Shown piece after piece: positions 8,546-18,123 of a DNA stretch of 52,445 nt. Numbering within the stretch: the first letter of the stretch is position 1; every line of letters begins with the position of its first letter. Below the pieces are notes generated by a model. It was not told the DNA's origin. It was given only the letters and a program-made list of their open reading frames with translations, and did not search any database. Origin of the DNA: Bacteroidota bacterium (GTDB lineage Bacteria > Bacteroidota > Bacteroidia > B-17B0 > Aurantibacillaceae); contig JAQZBQ010000020.1 in the NCBI GenBank assembly GCA_029237825.1, forward strand, positions 1-52,445. Reading direction: 5' to 3'. A program made the translations under genes and the position numbers.

Positions 8546-9886
8546 ATGTTTGATAGTTTATCCGATAAGCTCGAAAGGGCTCTTAAAACATTAAAGGGAC
8601 AAGGAAAAATCACGGAAATTAATGTGGCTGAAACATTAAAAGAAGTGCGGAAAGCGCTTTTGGATGCCGATGTTAACTACAAAGTTGCAAAATCGTTTAC
8701 GGATACCGTTAAAGAAAAAGCCTTAGGACAAAACGTTTTAACAGCTGTTTCTCCAAGCCAGTTATTAGTTAAAATAACCCATGATGAATTAACTCAACTC
8801 ATGGGCGGTCAAATGGAAGAAATTTTCCTGGGCGGCAATCCAACCATTATTTTGATGAGTGGTTTGCAGGGTTCAGGTAAAACAACCTTTACCGGAAAAC
8901 TAGCTAACTTTTTAAAAACCAAAAAAGGAAAAAAGCCGTTGTTAGTAGCGTGTGACGTTTACCGTCCCGCTGCGATTGACCAGCTCCATGTGTTAGGGGA
9001 GCAAATTGGAGTGGATGTTTTTTCAAACAAGGAAGAAAAAAACCCGATTAAGATTGCTGAAGCTGCGATACAACAAGCGAAGCAAAACGGGAATAGTATT
9101 GTTTTGATTGATACTGCCGGACGTTTAGCGGTAGATGAACAAATGATGACTGAAATTGCTGAATTAAAAAAAGCGATTAAGCCAAACGAAATTTTGTTTG
9201 TTGTTGATGCAATGACCGGTCAGGATGCCGTAAATACAGCCAAAGCGTTCAACGACCGTTTGGATTTTGATGGAGTTGTTTTAACAAAATTAGACGGTGA
9301 TACCAGAGGTGGAGCGGCGCTTTCCATCAAATCGGTAGTGAACAAACCGATTAAATTTATTGGTACAGGTGAAAAAATGGAAGCCCTGGATATTTTTTAT
9401 CCGGAACGTATGGCCGATCGTATTTTGGGCATGGGCGACGTTGTTACCTTGGTAGAACGGGCTCAGGAACAATTTAATGAAGAAGAAGCCAGGAAATTAT
9501 CTAAGAAAATCGCTAAGAATCAATTTGATTTTAATGACTTCTTAAGCCAACTTCAACAAATCAAAAAAATGGGGAACATTAAGGATTTGGTAGGCATGAT
9601 TCCGGGCGTTGGAAAAGCGATGAAGGACGCGGAAATTAATGACGATGCCTTTAAAGGAATTGAAGCAATTATTGGATCGATGACTCCTAAAGAACGTACA
9701 AATCCTGAATTAATAAATGGATCGCGTCGGCAGCGTATTTCAAAAGGGAGCGGTCAGTCCATTCAGGAGGTGAACAAACTACTCAAGCAGTTCGAAGATA
9801 CACGTAAAATGATGCGCATGATGGGTGACAAAAATCAAATGGCGAAACTGATGAAAAATATGCCTGGCGGCATGCCTAAAATGTAA
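8546..9886 (+). CDS. ffh: Signal recognition particle protein Ffh (SRP54 GTPase)
   Basis: Ffh binds 4.5S RNA and signal sequences of nascent inner-membrane proteins and docks with FtsY. The 446-aa product has the N domain (residues 1 to about 90), then the G domain with P-loop GLQGSGKTT at 106-114, DTAGRL, TKLDGDTRGGAALS and the GTGEKMEALDIFYPERMADRILG closing region. The Met-rich M domain carries the RNA-binding INGSRRQRISKGSG helix and ends in a run of methionines (MMRMMGDKNQ). Length and motifs are standard. It has its own promoter and is probably transcribed separately from ftcD. Confidence 0.98.
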   Translation: MFDSLSDKLERALKTLKGQGKITEINVAETLKEVRKALLDADVNYKVAKSFTDTVKEKALGQNVLTAVSPSQLLVKITHDELTQLMGGQMEEIFLGGNPTIILMSGLQGSGKTTFTGKLANFLKTKKGKKPLLVACDVYRPAAIDQLHVLGEQIGVDVFSNKEEKNPIKIAEAAIQQAKQNGNSIVLIDTAGRLAVDEQMMTEIAELKKAIKPNEILFVVDAMTGQDAVNTAKAFNDRLDFDGVVLTKLDGDTRGGAALSIKSVVNKPIKFIGTGEKMEALDIFYPERMADRILGMGDVVTLVERAQEQFNEEEARKLSKKIAKNQFDFNDFLSQLQQIKKMGNIKDLVGMIPGVGKAMKDAEINDDAFKGIEAIIGSMTPKERTNPELINGSRRQRISKGSGQSIQEVNKLLKQFEDTRKMMRMMGDKNQMAKLMKNMPGGMPKM

Positions 9887-9919
9887 GTACGTATTAAATG
9901 TTCGAAAATTTGGGAACGA

Positions 9920-9966
9920 AATGATTCAAAACTTCAACTAAATTTTCAAAATCATTAAATTTTTTA
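9920..9966 (+). terminator. Possible terminator between ffh and folD
   Basis: AATGATT (9920-9926) pairs with AATCATT (9950-9956), with a further AAAA/TTTT pairing inside, followed by a run of seven T. The stem is AT-only except one pair and the loop is long, so this is a weak candidate. Confidence 0.3.
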
Positions 9967-9971
9967 ATAAC

Positions 9972-10823
9972 ATGGTTTTAATCGATGGAAAAAAAATTTC
10001 ACTCGAACTACAGGCTGAAATTGCGGCAGAAGTAAAAACGCTGGTTGCGAATGGTAAAAAGCAACCCCACCTTGCTGCAATTCTTGTTGGTGATGACCCG
10101 GCTTCCCAAAGTTATGTTAACAATAAAGTAAAAGCCTGCCTAAACGTAGGATTTAAATCCACTCTGGTACAATTTGAAGCAAACATTTCAGAACAAAAAT
10201 TACTTTCCAAAATAGCGGAATTAAATGCCGACCCGGATATCGACGGTTACATTGTGCAGCTGCCCTTACCGCGTCATATTTCAGAACAAAAAATTATTGA
10301 ATCTATTAGTCCGGCGAAGGATGTAGATGGATTTCACCCTATAAACGTTGGCCGCCTGGTTTTGAATTTACCAACCTATGTTAGCGCAACGCCCTATGGG
10401 ATCGTAGAACTTCTTAAGCGTTATAACATCCCCACTGAAGGTAAACATTGCGTGGTAATAGGTCGAAGCAACATTGTTGGCTCACCCATGAGTATTTTAA
10501 TGGCAAAAAATACCAACCTGGCTAATTGTACGGTTACTTTATGCCATAGCAAAACCAAAGATTTAAAATACCACACCTTACAGGCGGATATTGTCATCGC
10601 GGCCATTGGCAGGCCAAACTTTGTTACTGCTGACATGATAAAAGAAGGCGCAGTGGTTATTGACGTCGGAATTAACAGAATCGACGATGACACGGCTCCA
10701 AAAGGTTTTAAACTCGTTGGTGATGTTAAATTTGATGAAGTTTCTAAAAAAGCTGGATTTATAACTCCTGTTCCAGGCGGTGTAGGTCCAATGACGGCCA
10801 CTACCCCGGGACTTTCAAACTAA
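9972..10823 (+). CDS. folD: Methylenetetrahydrofolate dehydrogenase / methenyltetrahydrofolate cyclohydrolase
   Basis: FolD interconverts 5,10-methylene-, 5,10-methenyl- and 10-formyl-THF for purine and one-carbon metabolism. Its 283 aa contain the catalytic Tyr-x3-Lys (YVNNK), [19 protein letters not shown], the NADP-loop segment [11 protein letters not shown] and the [11 protein letters not shown] signature. After PMT the family usually continues with a terminal helix of the LLxNT type. Here the protein ends only 7 residues later (ATTPGLSN), so the C-terminus is short and divergent; neither other frame restores the usual tail. It converges on the OmpP1-type gene with 21 nt between stop codons. 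Confidence 0.95.
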   Translation: MVLIDGKKISLELQAEIAAEVKTLVANGKKQPHLAAILVGDDPASQSYVNNKVKACLNVGFKSTLVQFEANISEQKLLSKIAELNADPDIDGYIVQLPLPRHISEQKIIESISPAKDVDGFHPINVGRLVLNLPTYVSATPYGIVELLKRYNIPTEGKHCVVIGRSNIVGSPMSILMAKNTNLANCTVTLCHSKTKDLKYHTLQADIVIAAIGRPNFVTADMIKEGAVVIDVGINRIDDDTAPKGFKLVGDVKFDEVSKKAGFITPVPGGVGPMTATTPGLSN

Positions 10824-10844
10824 TTAATCTAGAACAAAACTACA

Positions 10845-12341
10845 CTAAAACTTACTACCTACGGTAACTGCAATTGTCGTGCCAGAGTTCTTTAACGTAG
10901 AACGGTCTACAAATTTTGGATTATACATATAATAGTTTTCGTTTTGCATAGAGCGTGTAAAGGAGACATCTAAATATAGCTTTTCCCTTCTAAAACCAAG
11001 CCCTCCCGTGATAAATGTCCTAACAAAATCGCCGGTAAACGTTTCTCCAAACGGACTTCCATACATGGCATATCCTAACCTTACAAACATGGGTTCAAGG
11101 TTAGCCTCAGCCCCTACTCTTAAATTAGATGTTTGACTGTATTTGTTCCGTATGACCGCGTTGACTCCTGTAAATTCCTGGGGAGAACTTTGCAGAGAAG
11201 CCTGTTTATAGTTAATGATATCGTAATCAATATTTACAGCCCCGAGCTTTTTATAAAGGAACGCCACGCTTCCGATAAATTTCATAGGTGTAATAACCTG
11301 GTAGTTATATTTCCCGCCGTTATCAGGAGGATATTGAGTTGTAAAGGATCCACCTTCGTCATAATTAGCACTCATCTTATATACATAACCATCTGTTAGA
11401 TTATAAATCGTAGGTGAATGAAAACTCGCCCCAAGACGGATAAAATCTGCAGCACGGTAAATAGCACCAACTTTCAGATTGTATCCTGTACCGGTAGTTT
11501 TATAAGTTTCCTGATATGACATATTGCTAAATCCACCAACACCTTCAGACGGGTAATAATAGGCCTGCGAATTATTAGTACTCAACCGCATCGAATCATT
11601 AATATCGTTTTCAGAATATACGGAATTGTGGCTAAACGAAATTACCGGAATCCCCAAAGAGGCGCCGAGATAAAGTTTGTCTTTATATCCATAAGCATAA
11701 TTAAAATTCCATTCATTAATTTTCCCGCGCAATTCTATTTGCTTGGTCTGCAATAAGTCATACTTTGTATTAATTAAGCTTGTATAGAGATTAGTCGTTG
11801 TATCAAAGCGATCGATAATATAATTATCGTAAGCCATACCCGAATAAGTATTGTCCAGGTTCTTTAGCGCTTTACCGTTTGCGGAATACAGAAAATCGTT
11901 AGCAATGCTTTTGTAATTGGCCATTCCTTCAATAGTAATATTACTGTTAAAGTTTGCGATTTGATTACAGGATAACCCCAGGGCATGATGATTATCCGGC
12001 TGTTGTTTACTGTCCCACGCGCCAACCAGTGTTAACCCGTCAAACGGCACACTTGCTTTAAAATTTTTATTGGACGTGCCATTATGCGTTGCCTCGACGG
12101 AAAAAAACTTGAGCCCGAGCGATAAATTAACATCGCCTTTCCTGTAAAGGCCAATACCGGCAGGATTTATGCCCATTGCAGACCCATCAGCGCCCAGGGC
12201 ACCGAACGATCCTGCCATGGCCTTGCTGCGGGATGTTCCGCCAAAAAAAGTTTGTGAATAGCGGATTGCATCAATATCATTTTGGGAGAAAAGACTTCCG
12301 GTTAACAAACAGGATGATGCTACGATAAAAGTAAATTTCAT
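10845..12341 (-). CDS. OmpP1/FadL-family outer-membrane transport protein
   Basis: This 498-aa exported protein has a signal peptide (residues 1-19, ending LFSQ). The mature N-terminus runs AIRYSQTFFGGTSRSKAMAGSFGALGADGSA, followed by NPAGIGLYRKGD, the typical start of Bacteroidota OmpP1/FadL/TodX barrels in which an N-terminal hatch precedes a 14-strand beta barrel. Alternating aromatic strands (for example KLYLDVSFTRSMQNENYYMY) continue to a C-terminal TIAVTVGSKF strand ending in Phe, as expected for BAM-assembled barrels. The family moves hydrophobic compounds such as fatty acids; the substrate here is unknown. It lies 32 nt behind the Tyr/Gly-rich lipoprotein gene and probably shares its transcript. 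Confidence 0.85.
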   Translation of the reverse strand: MKFTFIVASSCLLTGSLFSQNDIDAIRYSQTFFGGTSRSKAMAGSFGALGADGSAMGINPAGIGLYRKGDVNLSLGLKFFSVEATHNGTSNKNFKASVPFDGLTLVGAWDSKQQPDNHHALGLSCNQIANFNSNITIEGMANYKSIANDFLYSANGKALKNLDNTYSGMAYDNYIIDRFDTTTNLYTSLINTKYDLLQTKQIELRGKINEWNFNYAYGYKDKLYLGASLGIPVISFSHNSVYSENDINDSMRLSTNNSQAYYYPSEGVGGFSNMSYQETYKTTGTGYNLKVGAIYRAADFIRLGASFHSPTIYNLTDGYVYKMSANYDEGGSFTTQYPPDNGGKYNYQVITPMKFIGSVAFLYKKLGAVNIDYDIINYKQASLQSSPQEFTGVNAVIRNKYSQTSNLRVGAEANLEPMFVRLGYAMYGSPFGETFTGDFVRTFITGGLGFRREKLYLDVSFTRSMQNENYYMYNPKFVDRSTLKNSGTTIAVTVGSKF

Positions 12342-12373
12342 ATCGGTTGAATTAGGTTAAATAAAGTTGAGAA

Positions 12374-13633
12374 TTAACGCGGACGATGCCCGCCACTATT
12401 AGACCGGGGCGGTGGTGTGCTGCCTCCATTATTACTTGGAGTTGTAAAGATCGGATTCTGTCTCACAGGAGACTCATATTTTGGTGCTTCATTTCTTGGC
12501 TTAGGATTAGAAGGCGCAGGGTCAACAGTCTTAATTGGATTTTGCCTGATTGGCGCATCTTTAACCGGCTGCCGTGTAGGTTGCGTTTTTATTGGATTGT
12601 CAGTAGGATCGATTCGAGGATTTGCACGAACCGGTTCGGCATTTCTTGTCGGTGAAGTTTTCACAGGCTCGTCAAACGTTGTTGAACGTGGCGACTTAAC
12701 GTCTCCAGCCTTAGTTGGAATTGTATTTCTATCCGGGTTAGTTCCTCTTGGAGCGGGAATCGGTTCAAATTTCGGGGCCCGATCACGGTCTTCGGCAACT
12801 TTTTGCACGTATTTTTCAACATATTCGCGCTTCACAGGCATTCCGGCTTCGGATGTTCTCCTGCTGTTTCCACCACCATGAGATGACCGGAACCCATAGT
12901 AAAATCCGCTGTTTCCATCGTAGCTATTATAATATCCCCAATTACTACCATTTCCAAAACCGTAACCGTACGGATTCATATAACCGTAACTGCCGTAAGG
13001 ATAACCATATCCGAAAGGACTTCCATAAGGATAGCCATAACCGTAATAGTTCCCGTAATAACCATTAGAAAAACCCTGATTATACCCATTCATATAACCT
13101 GCCATATAGGGATTATATCCACCATATCCATATCCCGGAAAACTGTTCCATCCCCAGCTGCTATAAAAATGTATGGATGGGCTATAACTATATGTATTGT
13201 AAGTTGGGCCCCACCAGCTATAGCCATTATATACACTTATACCATAGTTATAAGGGTTTTGGCTATACCAATAAGAATTGGTGTAATAATTATCATAATA
13301 ACTCAATCCGTAAATTTGATTGTTGAATCGTTTTACACGGGTAGCGTATTCGTAATCATAATAATCATCGTACTTGAACTCCCTGTCTTTATAATAAGGG
13401 TTGGACTCTTCTTTATCTTTCTCTGCTTTCTTAGCAAGGGCTAACGAGTCATTATAGCGTTTATCTGCCTGCTCTTGAGCCTGTTTTTTTTCAGCAGCTA
13501 TTCTTGCCTCTACTTCACGAACTTCTTTAGGATTAGCGTACACGTCGTCAACATAAGCAATCCCCTGTTTTTGAGACGCACAAGACGCGAATAATAATAC
13601 TGCCAGGTTAAATACGATAACTAACTTTTTCAT
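12374..13633 (-). CDS. Tyr/Gly/Asn-rich lipoprotein
   Basis: The 419-aa product starts MKKLVIVFNLAVLLFASC, a lipoprotein signal with the lipidated Cys at residue 18. The longer frame from 13711 is rejected because it has no signal sequence at its start and overlaps the promoter. After a charged helical segment (about 35-85, rich in Glu/Lys) comes a low-complexity stretch of about 180 residues dominated by Tyr, Gly, Asn, Ser and Trp (repeats like YGYPYGSPFGYGYPYG). A basic, Pro-rich tail follows. Proteins of this look recur in Bacteroidota without a known function; surface exposure and self-assembly are possible but unproven. It heads a two-gene unit with the OmpP1-type barrel. Confidence 0.8.
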   Translation of the reverse strand: MKKLVIVFNLAVLLFASCASQKQGIAYVDDVYANPKEVREVEARIAAEKKQAQEQADKRYNDSLALAKKAEKDKEESNPYYKDREFKYDDYYDYEYATRVKRFNNQIYGLSYYDNYYTNSYWYSQNPYNYGISVYNGYSWWGPTYNTYSYSPSIHFYSSWGWNSFPGYGYGGYNPYMAGYMNGYNQGFSNGYYGNYYGYGYPYGSPFGYGYPYGSYGYMNPYGYGFGNGSNWGYYNSYDGNSGFYYGFRSSHGGGNSRRTSEAGMPVKREYVEKYVQKVAEDRDRAPKFEPIPAPRGTNPDRNTIPTKAGDVKSPRSTTFDEPVKTSPTRNAEPVRANPRIDPTDNPIKTQPTRQPVKDAPIRQNPIKTVDPAPSNPKPRNEAPKYESPVRQNPIFTTPSNNGGSTPPPRSNSGGHRPR

Positions 13634-13699
13634 TTTATTAGTTTTTAAAATCGGACAAACGTCCAATAAAAGTTTAAATTTGCACGGGGAATGCACTAG

Positions 13700-13707
13700 C
13701 AAAGTTA
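13700..13707 (-). promoter_or_regulatory. -7 promoter element of the Tyr/Gly-rich lipoprotein gene
   Basis: CAAAGTTA on the plus strand reads TAACTTTG on the minus strand, an exact TAnnTTTG match, 66 nt ahead of the ATG at 13633. No -33 TTG at standard spacing. It supports the shorter start of the lipoprotein gene. Confidence 0.5.
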
Positions 13708-13762
13708 CCAAATTAAGTGCCAGATAATTTATAATAAATATATTTTAACATTTGTTAATACG

Positions 13763-15241
13763 ATGAGCAAAGAGCTTACAAAACGTGGAGAAGATTACAG
13801 TAAGTGGTATAACGATTTAGTTGTGAAAGCTGATCTTGCCGATCATTCCGCAGTGAGGGGTTGTATGGTGATAAAACCTTATGGCTACAGCATTTGGGAA
13901 AACATGCAGAAGGCCTTAGATAAAATGTTTAAAGATACTGGTCACCAAAACGCTTACTTCCCATTATTCATACCAAAAAGCTTATTCGAGGCGGAAGAAA
14001 AAAATGCAGAAGGCTTTGCAAAAGAATGTGCAATTGTTACACATTACCGTTTAAAAACAGATCCAAATAATAAAGGAAAATTAATCGTAGATCCTGAAGC
14101 TAAGCTGGAAGAAGAATTAATCGTTCGGCCAACGAGCGAAGCCATTATTTGGAATACTTATAAAGGCTGGATTGAATCTTATCGCGATTTACCAATTCTT
14201 GTAAATCAGTGGGCGAACGTAGTACGTTGGGAAATGCGAACACGACTATTTCTAAGAACAGCCGAATTTCTTTGGCAGGAAGGTCATACGGCGCATGCAA
14301 CTAAAGATGAAGCGATTGCTGAAACCAGGCAAATGCTTGAAGTATATGCTGATTTTGTAGAGAACTGGATGGCGGTTCCTGTAGTAAAAGGCGTTAAAAC
14401 AGCCAATGAACGTTTTGCAGGAGCAGATGACACCTATTGTATTGAAGCGTTGATGCAGGATGGTAAAGCCTTACAGGCTGGAACCTCCCACTTTTTGGGT
14501 CAGAATTTCGCAAAAGCCTTCGACGTAAAATATGTAACAAAAGACAATAAACAGGAGTATGTATGGGCAACATCATGGGGCGTTTCAACCAGATTAATGG
14601 GAGCTCTCATCATGAGTCACAGTGACGATAACGGTTTAGTTTTACCTCCAAAACTAGCCTCAACACAAGTGGTCATTGTTCCAATATACAAAGGAGATGA
14701 AGGGTTGGCAAAAGTTTCAATTGTCGCCAATGAAATTAAAAAGAAATTACAGGCGAAAGGAATTTCGGTAAAATATGACGATCGTGATTCACAGCGGCCG
14801 GGTTGGAAGTTCGCCGAATATGAACTCAAAGGAATTCCGGTAAGAATTGCAATTGGAGAAAGAGATCTTGCAAATGGTACGGTTGAAGTAGCCCGACGCG
14901 ACACATTAACCAAAGAAACTGTAGCGATTGAAGGAATTGATAACCTGATTGAAAATCTGTTAACGGAAATACAAGCAAGCCTATTCGAAAAAGCTAAGGC
15001 AAGAACCGAAAACCTTACTACCAAAGTAGAAACGTTTGATGAATTTAAAAAAGTGCTGGATGAAAAATCAGGTTTTATCTTAGCACATTGGGATGGCACT
15101 TCTGAAACCGAAGAAAAAATAAAAGAGGAAACGAAAGCTACCATACGTTGTATACCATTAAATAATACCCCTGAATCGGGTGTTTGTGTTTATAGCGGTA
15201 AACCAAGCACACAAAGGGTACTTTTTGCAAGAGCATATTAA
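13763..15241 (+). CDS. proS: Prolyl-tRNA synthetase, archaeal/eukaryotic-type (ProS type 3)
   Basis: This class II synthetase charges tRNA-Pro. The 492-aa length and [25 protein letters not shown] start are those of the shorter archaeal/eukaryotic-like ProRS used by Bacteroidota. Class II motifs are visible: motif 2 around [28 protein letters not shown], and motif 3 in [20 protein letters not shown]. An anticodon-binding domain follows ([11 protein letters not shown] to GERDLANG), with a C-terminal zinc-like domain ending in the typical Tyr. The roughly 180-residue editing insertion of E. coli-type ProRS is absent. Divergent from the lipoprotein gene. Confidence 0.97.
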   Translation: MSKELTKRGEDYSKWYNDLVVKADLADHSAVRGCMVIKPYGYSIWENMQKALDKMFKDTGHQNAYFPLFIPKSLFEAEEKNAEGFAKECAIVTHYRLKTDPNNKGKLIVDPEAKLEEELIVRPTSEAIIWNTYKGWIESYRDLPILVNQWANVVRWEMRTRLFLRTAEFLWQEGHTAHATKDEAIAETRQMLEVYADFVENWMAVPVVKGVKTANERFAGADDTYCIEALMQDGKALQAGTSHFLGQNFAKAFDVKYVTKDNKQEYVWATSWGVSTRLMGALIMSHSDDNGLVLPPKLASTQVVIVPIYKGDEGLAKVSIVANEIKKKLQAKGISVKYDDRDSQRPGWKFAEYELKGIPVRIAIGERDLANGTVEVARRDTLTKETVAIEGIDNLIENLLTEIQASLFEKAKARTENLTTKVETFDEFKKVLDEKSGFILAHWDGTSETEEKIKEETKATIRCIPLNNTPESGVCVYSGKPSTQRVLFARAY

Positions 15242-15264
15242 TCTGAAAACATAGAACTTTAATT

Positions 15265-15873
15265 ATGGCAACATTAATAATTTTTCGTCACGGGCAAAGC
15301 ACCTGGAATTTAGAAAACAAGTTTACCGGTTGGGTAGATGTAGAGTTAACAGAAAAAGGCATACAGGAGGCCAAAAATGCGGGTGAGAAATTGAAGCCTT
15401 TTCGTTTTGATCTTGCCTATGCATCGGACTTAAAACGTGCACAAAACACGTTGAAATTAGCGCTTGAAGTAGCGGAACAGGCTAATGTTCCAACTTCTTT
15501 TGACAAAGCATTAAATGAACGCATGTATGGCGACTTACAAGGACTCGATAAAACGGAAACGGCAAAAAAATTTGGAGAGGAACAGGTAAAGATCTGGCGT
15601 AGAAGTTATGACATAGCACCACCAAATGGCGAAAGTTTAAAGGATACCGCAGCAAGGGTAATTCCGTATTTTAAGAGCGAGATTGAACCTAAATTGAAAG
15701 AAGGTAAAAATATAGTTATAGCTGCTCACGGGAACAGTTTACGGGCGCTAATTATGTACCTCGAAAATATGACTCCTGAGCAGATTCTGGAGTTTGAAAT
15801 TGGTACTGCCGTGCCTCGACATTACGAACTGGATGCAAACCTAAAAGTATTGAAAGCAGAGAATTTATCATAA
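15265..15873 (+). CDS. gpmA: 2,3-bisphosphoglycerate-dependent phosphoglycerate mutase
   Basis: The enzyme interconverts 3- and 2-phosphoglycerate in glycolysis. The histidine phosphatase fold shows RHGQSTWN with phospho-acceptor His9, the ENKFTGWVDVELTEKG segment, NERMYGDLQG and the second His in AAHGNSLRAL (His155). At 202 aa it is shorter than the roughly 250-aa E. coli enzyme, a short form with a trimmed middle loop. The stop overlaps the next start by one base (TAATG), so gpmA, the HAD gene and map probably form one operon. Confidence 0.93.
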   Translation: MATLIIFRHGQSTWNLENKFTGWVDVELTEKGIQEAKNAGEKLKPFRFDLAYASDLKRAQNTLKLALEVAEQANVPTSFDKALNERMYGDLQGLDKTETAKKFGEEQVKIWRRSYDIAPPNGESLKDTAARVIPYFKSEIEPKLKEGKNIVIAAHGNSLRALIMYLENMTPEQILEFEIGTAVPRHYELDANLKVLKAENLS

Positions 15874-16331
15874 TGGAACAACAATTCATTAATAACGGTA
15901 GTAAAACAATTGCCATTGATTTTGATGGAACAATTGTGGAACATGACTATCCGCGAATCGGCAAAGAAATGTTGTTTGCTTTTGCTACCATAAAAGAATT
16001 ACAAAAGAAAGGGCACAAATTAATTTTACATACTTATCGCACGGGTTCATTATTGCAGGAAGCGGTTGACTATTGCAAGAAAAATGGCGTTGAATTCTAT
16101 GCGGTAAATAAAAACTATCCGGAAGAAGTCATAACGGAAGATACACCACGAAAACTGAATGTCGATATTTTTATTGATGACCGAAACGTGGGAGGATTCC
16201 TGGGATGGAGTACTGTTTGGCAAATTTTGCACCCGGAAGGAGGCGACTTCAACCACATGGTTAAAAATCCGGAAGCGCATAACAATTACAAAAAGGAAAA
16301 AACGTTTTTCCAAAAACTTTTCGGTAAATGA
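15873..16331 (+). CDS. Small HAD-family hydrolase, BT0820-like
   Basis: The 152-aa HAD-fold protein has motif I as IDFDGTIV (nucleophile Asp and acid/base Asp), a Thr in the motif II region HTYRTGS, and motif III/IV around VDIFIDDRNVGG. It lacks a large cap domain. It resembles the BT0820 type of Bacteroidota HAD phosphatases. The substrate is unknown. It starts within the gpmA stop codon and its stop overlaps the map start (ATGA), so expression is coupled to glycolysis and N-terminal processing genes without an obvious biochemical link. Confidence 0.8.
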   Translation: MEQQFINNGSKTIAIDFDGTIVEHDYPRIGKEMLFAFATIKELQKKGHKLILHTYRTGSLLQEAVDYCKKNGVEFYAVNKNYPEEVITEDTPRKLNVDIFIDDRNVGGFLGWSTVWQILHPEGGDFNHMVKNPEAHNNYKKEKTFFQKLFGK

Positions 16332-17107
16332 TCATATTAAAAAATAGAGAAGAAATAGAACTGATGCGTGAATCGGCGTTAAGCGTTTCGCGCACCTTAG
16401 GTATTATCGCCAAAGAAATTAAACCTGGTGTAACGACATTGTACCTTGACAAAATTGCCGAAGAATTTATTCGCGATAACGGCGGTGTACCTGCCTTTAA
16501 AGGCATGTACGGTTTCCCAAATACACTTTGCATGTCTTTAAACGCATCTGTTGTACATGGCATCCCTAATGATAAACCTCTCGAAGAAGGCGATATCATT
16601 TCGGTAGATTGCGGAGTTGTGAAAAATGGTTATTTCGGAGATCATGCCTATACCTTTGCTGTTGGAAAAATTCAACCTGAAGTTCAACGTTTGTTGGATG
16701 TGACGAAGGAATGCCTCTATATTGGAATTGAACAGTTCAAGAGCGGCAACCGTATTGGCGACATTGGATTTGCCATTCAGCAACATGCGGAAAAAAATGG
16801 CTATGGGGTGGTAAGAGAACTTGTGGGTCACGGACTCGGGAAAAAATTACATGAAGATCCGGAGGTGCCTAATTACGGGAAACGCGGAGATGGCCCAAAA
16901 ATTAAAGACGGAATGGTTCTGGCCATCGAACCTATGATTAATATGGGCACACGCAATATTAAACAACTTAAAGACGGCTGGACAATCTTAACTGCCGACG
17001 GTAAACCATCAGCTCATTTCGAACATGACGTGGCTCAAATAGATGGCAAGCCGGAAATTTTATCTACCTTTCAATTCATTGAAGAAGCTCTTGGTATAAA
17101 GGCCTAG
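16328..17107 (+). CDS. map: Methionine aminopeptidase, type I
   Basis: The enzyme removes the initiator Met from nascent proteins. Its 259 aa carry all five metal ligands at Asp94, Asp105, His168, Glu201 and Glu232, each three positions before the E. coli residues (97, 108, 171, 204, 235). Surrounding motifs VDCGVVKNGYFGDHAYTF, GHGLGKKLHEDP, EPMINMG and HFEHDVA are intact. The start overlaps the HAD gene by 4 nt. In many Bacteroidota map sits in the ribosomal-protein locus; here it is in a gpmA operon. Confidence 0.97.
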   Translation: MIILKNREEIELMRESALSVSRTLGIIAKEIKPGVTTLYLDKIAEEFIRDNGGVPAFKGMYGFPNTLCMSLNASVVHGIPNDKPLEEGDIISVDCGVVKNGYFGDHAYTFAVGKIQPEVQRLLDVTKECLYIGIEQFKSGNRIGDIGFAIQQHAEKNGYGVVRELVGHGLGKKLHEDPEVPNYGKRGDGPKIKDGMVLAIEPMINMGTRNIKQLKDGWTILTADGKPSAHFEHDVAQIDGKPEILSTFQFIEEALGIKA

Positions 17108-17194
17108 TGTGGAAAATCAGATTAAATTAATATTTGGCTATGTCGCTAAAAATTATTTACTTGCATAGGTTTTTTAGCAACAAACAATTACATT

Positions 17195-18109
17195 ATGACG
17201 ATGAACATTAAAAAATTCAAGCTGAATACAAAATTGATCGCATTAAGTTTAGCTTCTGTGTTGATTTATTCATGTGGTGATTCTAAAACTACAGAAGAAA
17301 CGAATGAGGATTTGCCAGATACCGACACTGTTAAAGCGGTTGCTTTAAACGTAGGAGGCAAACTGTTTAGCGTTCCTTCGCCAATGCAAACGGCATTATT
17401 AATTCAAAAATCGGGTGTTGCTTATGATAAATCCATTTTAAACGCCGGAAATAAAAATGGGCAGTACGCATCTGATTATTCCCGTTCACTAAACCTTGGA
17501 ATTTACGGAGCAGACTTAGGGTACGTGAGTATGTATAATCAAACGCAGGACGCTATCGGGTACCTAGGAGCCGTAAAAAACCTGGCGGATAAAATTGGTG
17601 TTTCTTCCGCTTTTGATCAGTCAACGATGAAACGTATCAGCGATAATATTTCTAACAAAGATAGTATGTTAGTATTGGTGGGTTTAGCCTACAGAGCAAG
17701 CGATGCATATTTAAAAACTAATAAACGCACAGAAATCAGCAGTTTGATTTTAACAGGTGGATGGATTGAAAGTATGAACTTCTCAATTCTTGCTTATCAT
17801 AAAAAACCTACGGATGAAATAAAATACCGTATTGCGGAACAAAAACAGGCATTGCTAAGTATAATCGAATTAATCAAGTCTCATAACCTGCCGGATGCGG
17901 CAGAACTTTCAAAGCAACTGGATGAGCTGGCCGTTATTTATCAGGGAATTACAACCAAATACAATTTTGTAGAACCAACGACTGATGAGGCTAAAAAAAT
18001 TACGTACATAAACAGTACGACCGAAATTTCAATCAGCAAAGAACAAATCGAACAGATATCTGCTAAAGTAACAGCTATCCGTGACGCCATCATCAATACT
18101 AAATCTTAA
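17195..18109 (+). CDS. Exported lipoprotein of unknown function
   Basis: The 304-aa protein has a lipoprotein signal ending IYSC (lipidated Cys27), then an acidic linker rich in Asp, Glu and Thr (about residues 28-50). The mature part is mostly helical with a conserved-looking core, LNLGIYGADLGYVSMYNQTQDAIGYL, that I recognise from Bacteroidota lipoproteins without an assigned role. It has no enzyme motif I can name. A second in-frame ATG at 17201 is an equally possible start. The next gene follows 14 nt later and encodes another exported protein. Confidence 0.75.
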   Translation: MTMNIKKFKLNTKLIALSLASVLIYSCGDSKTTEETNEDLPDTDTVKAVALNVGGKLFSVPSPMQTALLIQKSGVAYDKSILNAGNKNGQYASDYSRSLNLGIYGADLGYVSMYNQTQDAIGYLGAVKNLADKIGVSSAFDQSTMKRISDNISNKDSMLVLVGLAYRASDAYLKTNKRTEISSLILTGGWIESMNFSILAYHKKPTDEIKYRIAEQKQALLSIIELIKSHNLPDAAELSKQLDELAVIYQGITTKYNFVEPTTDEAKKITYINSTTEISISKEQIEQISAKVTAIRDAIINTKS

Positions 18110-18123
18110 TCATATTGCTACTC

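Noticed and set aside
12417-12881. A 154-codon plus-strand frame opposite the Tyr/Gly-rich lipoprotein
   Set aside because: It mirrors the biased codons of the low-complexity lipoprotein gene and has no recognisable protein features.
12900-13300. Short repeated DNA words suggestive of a CRISPR or tandem repeat array
   Set aside because: The words follow the Tyr/Gly codon repeats of the lipoprotein gene, have no regular spacing and lack spacers.
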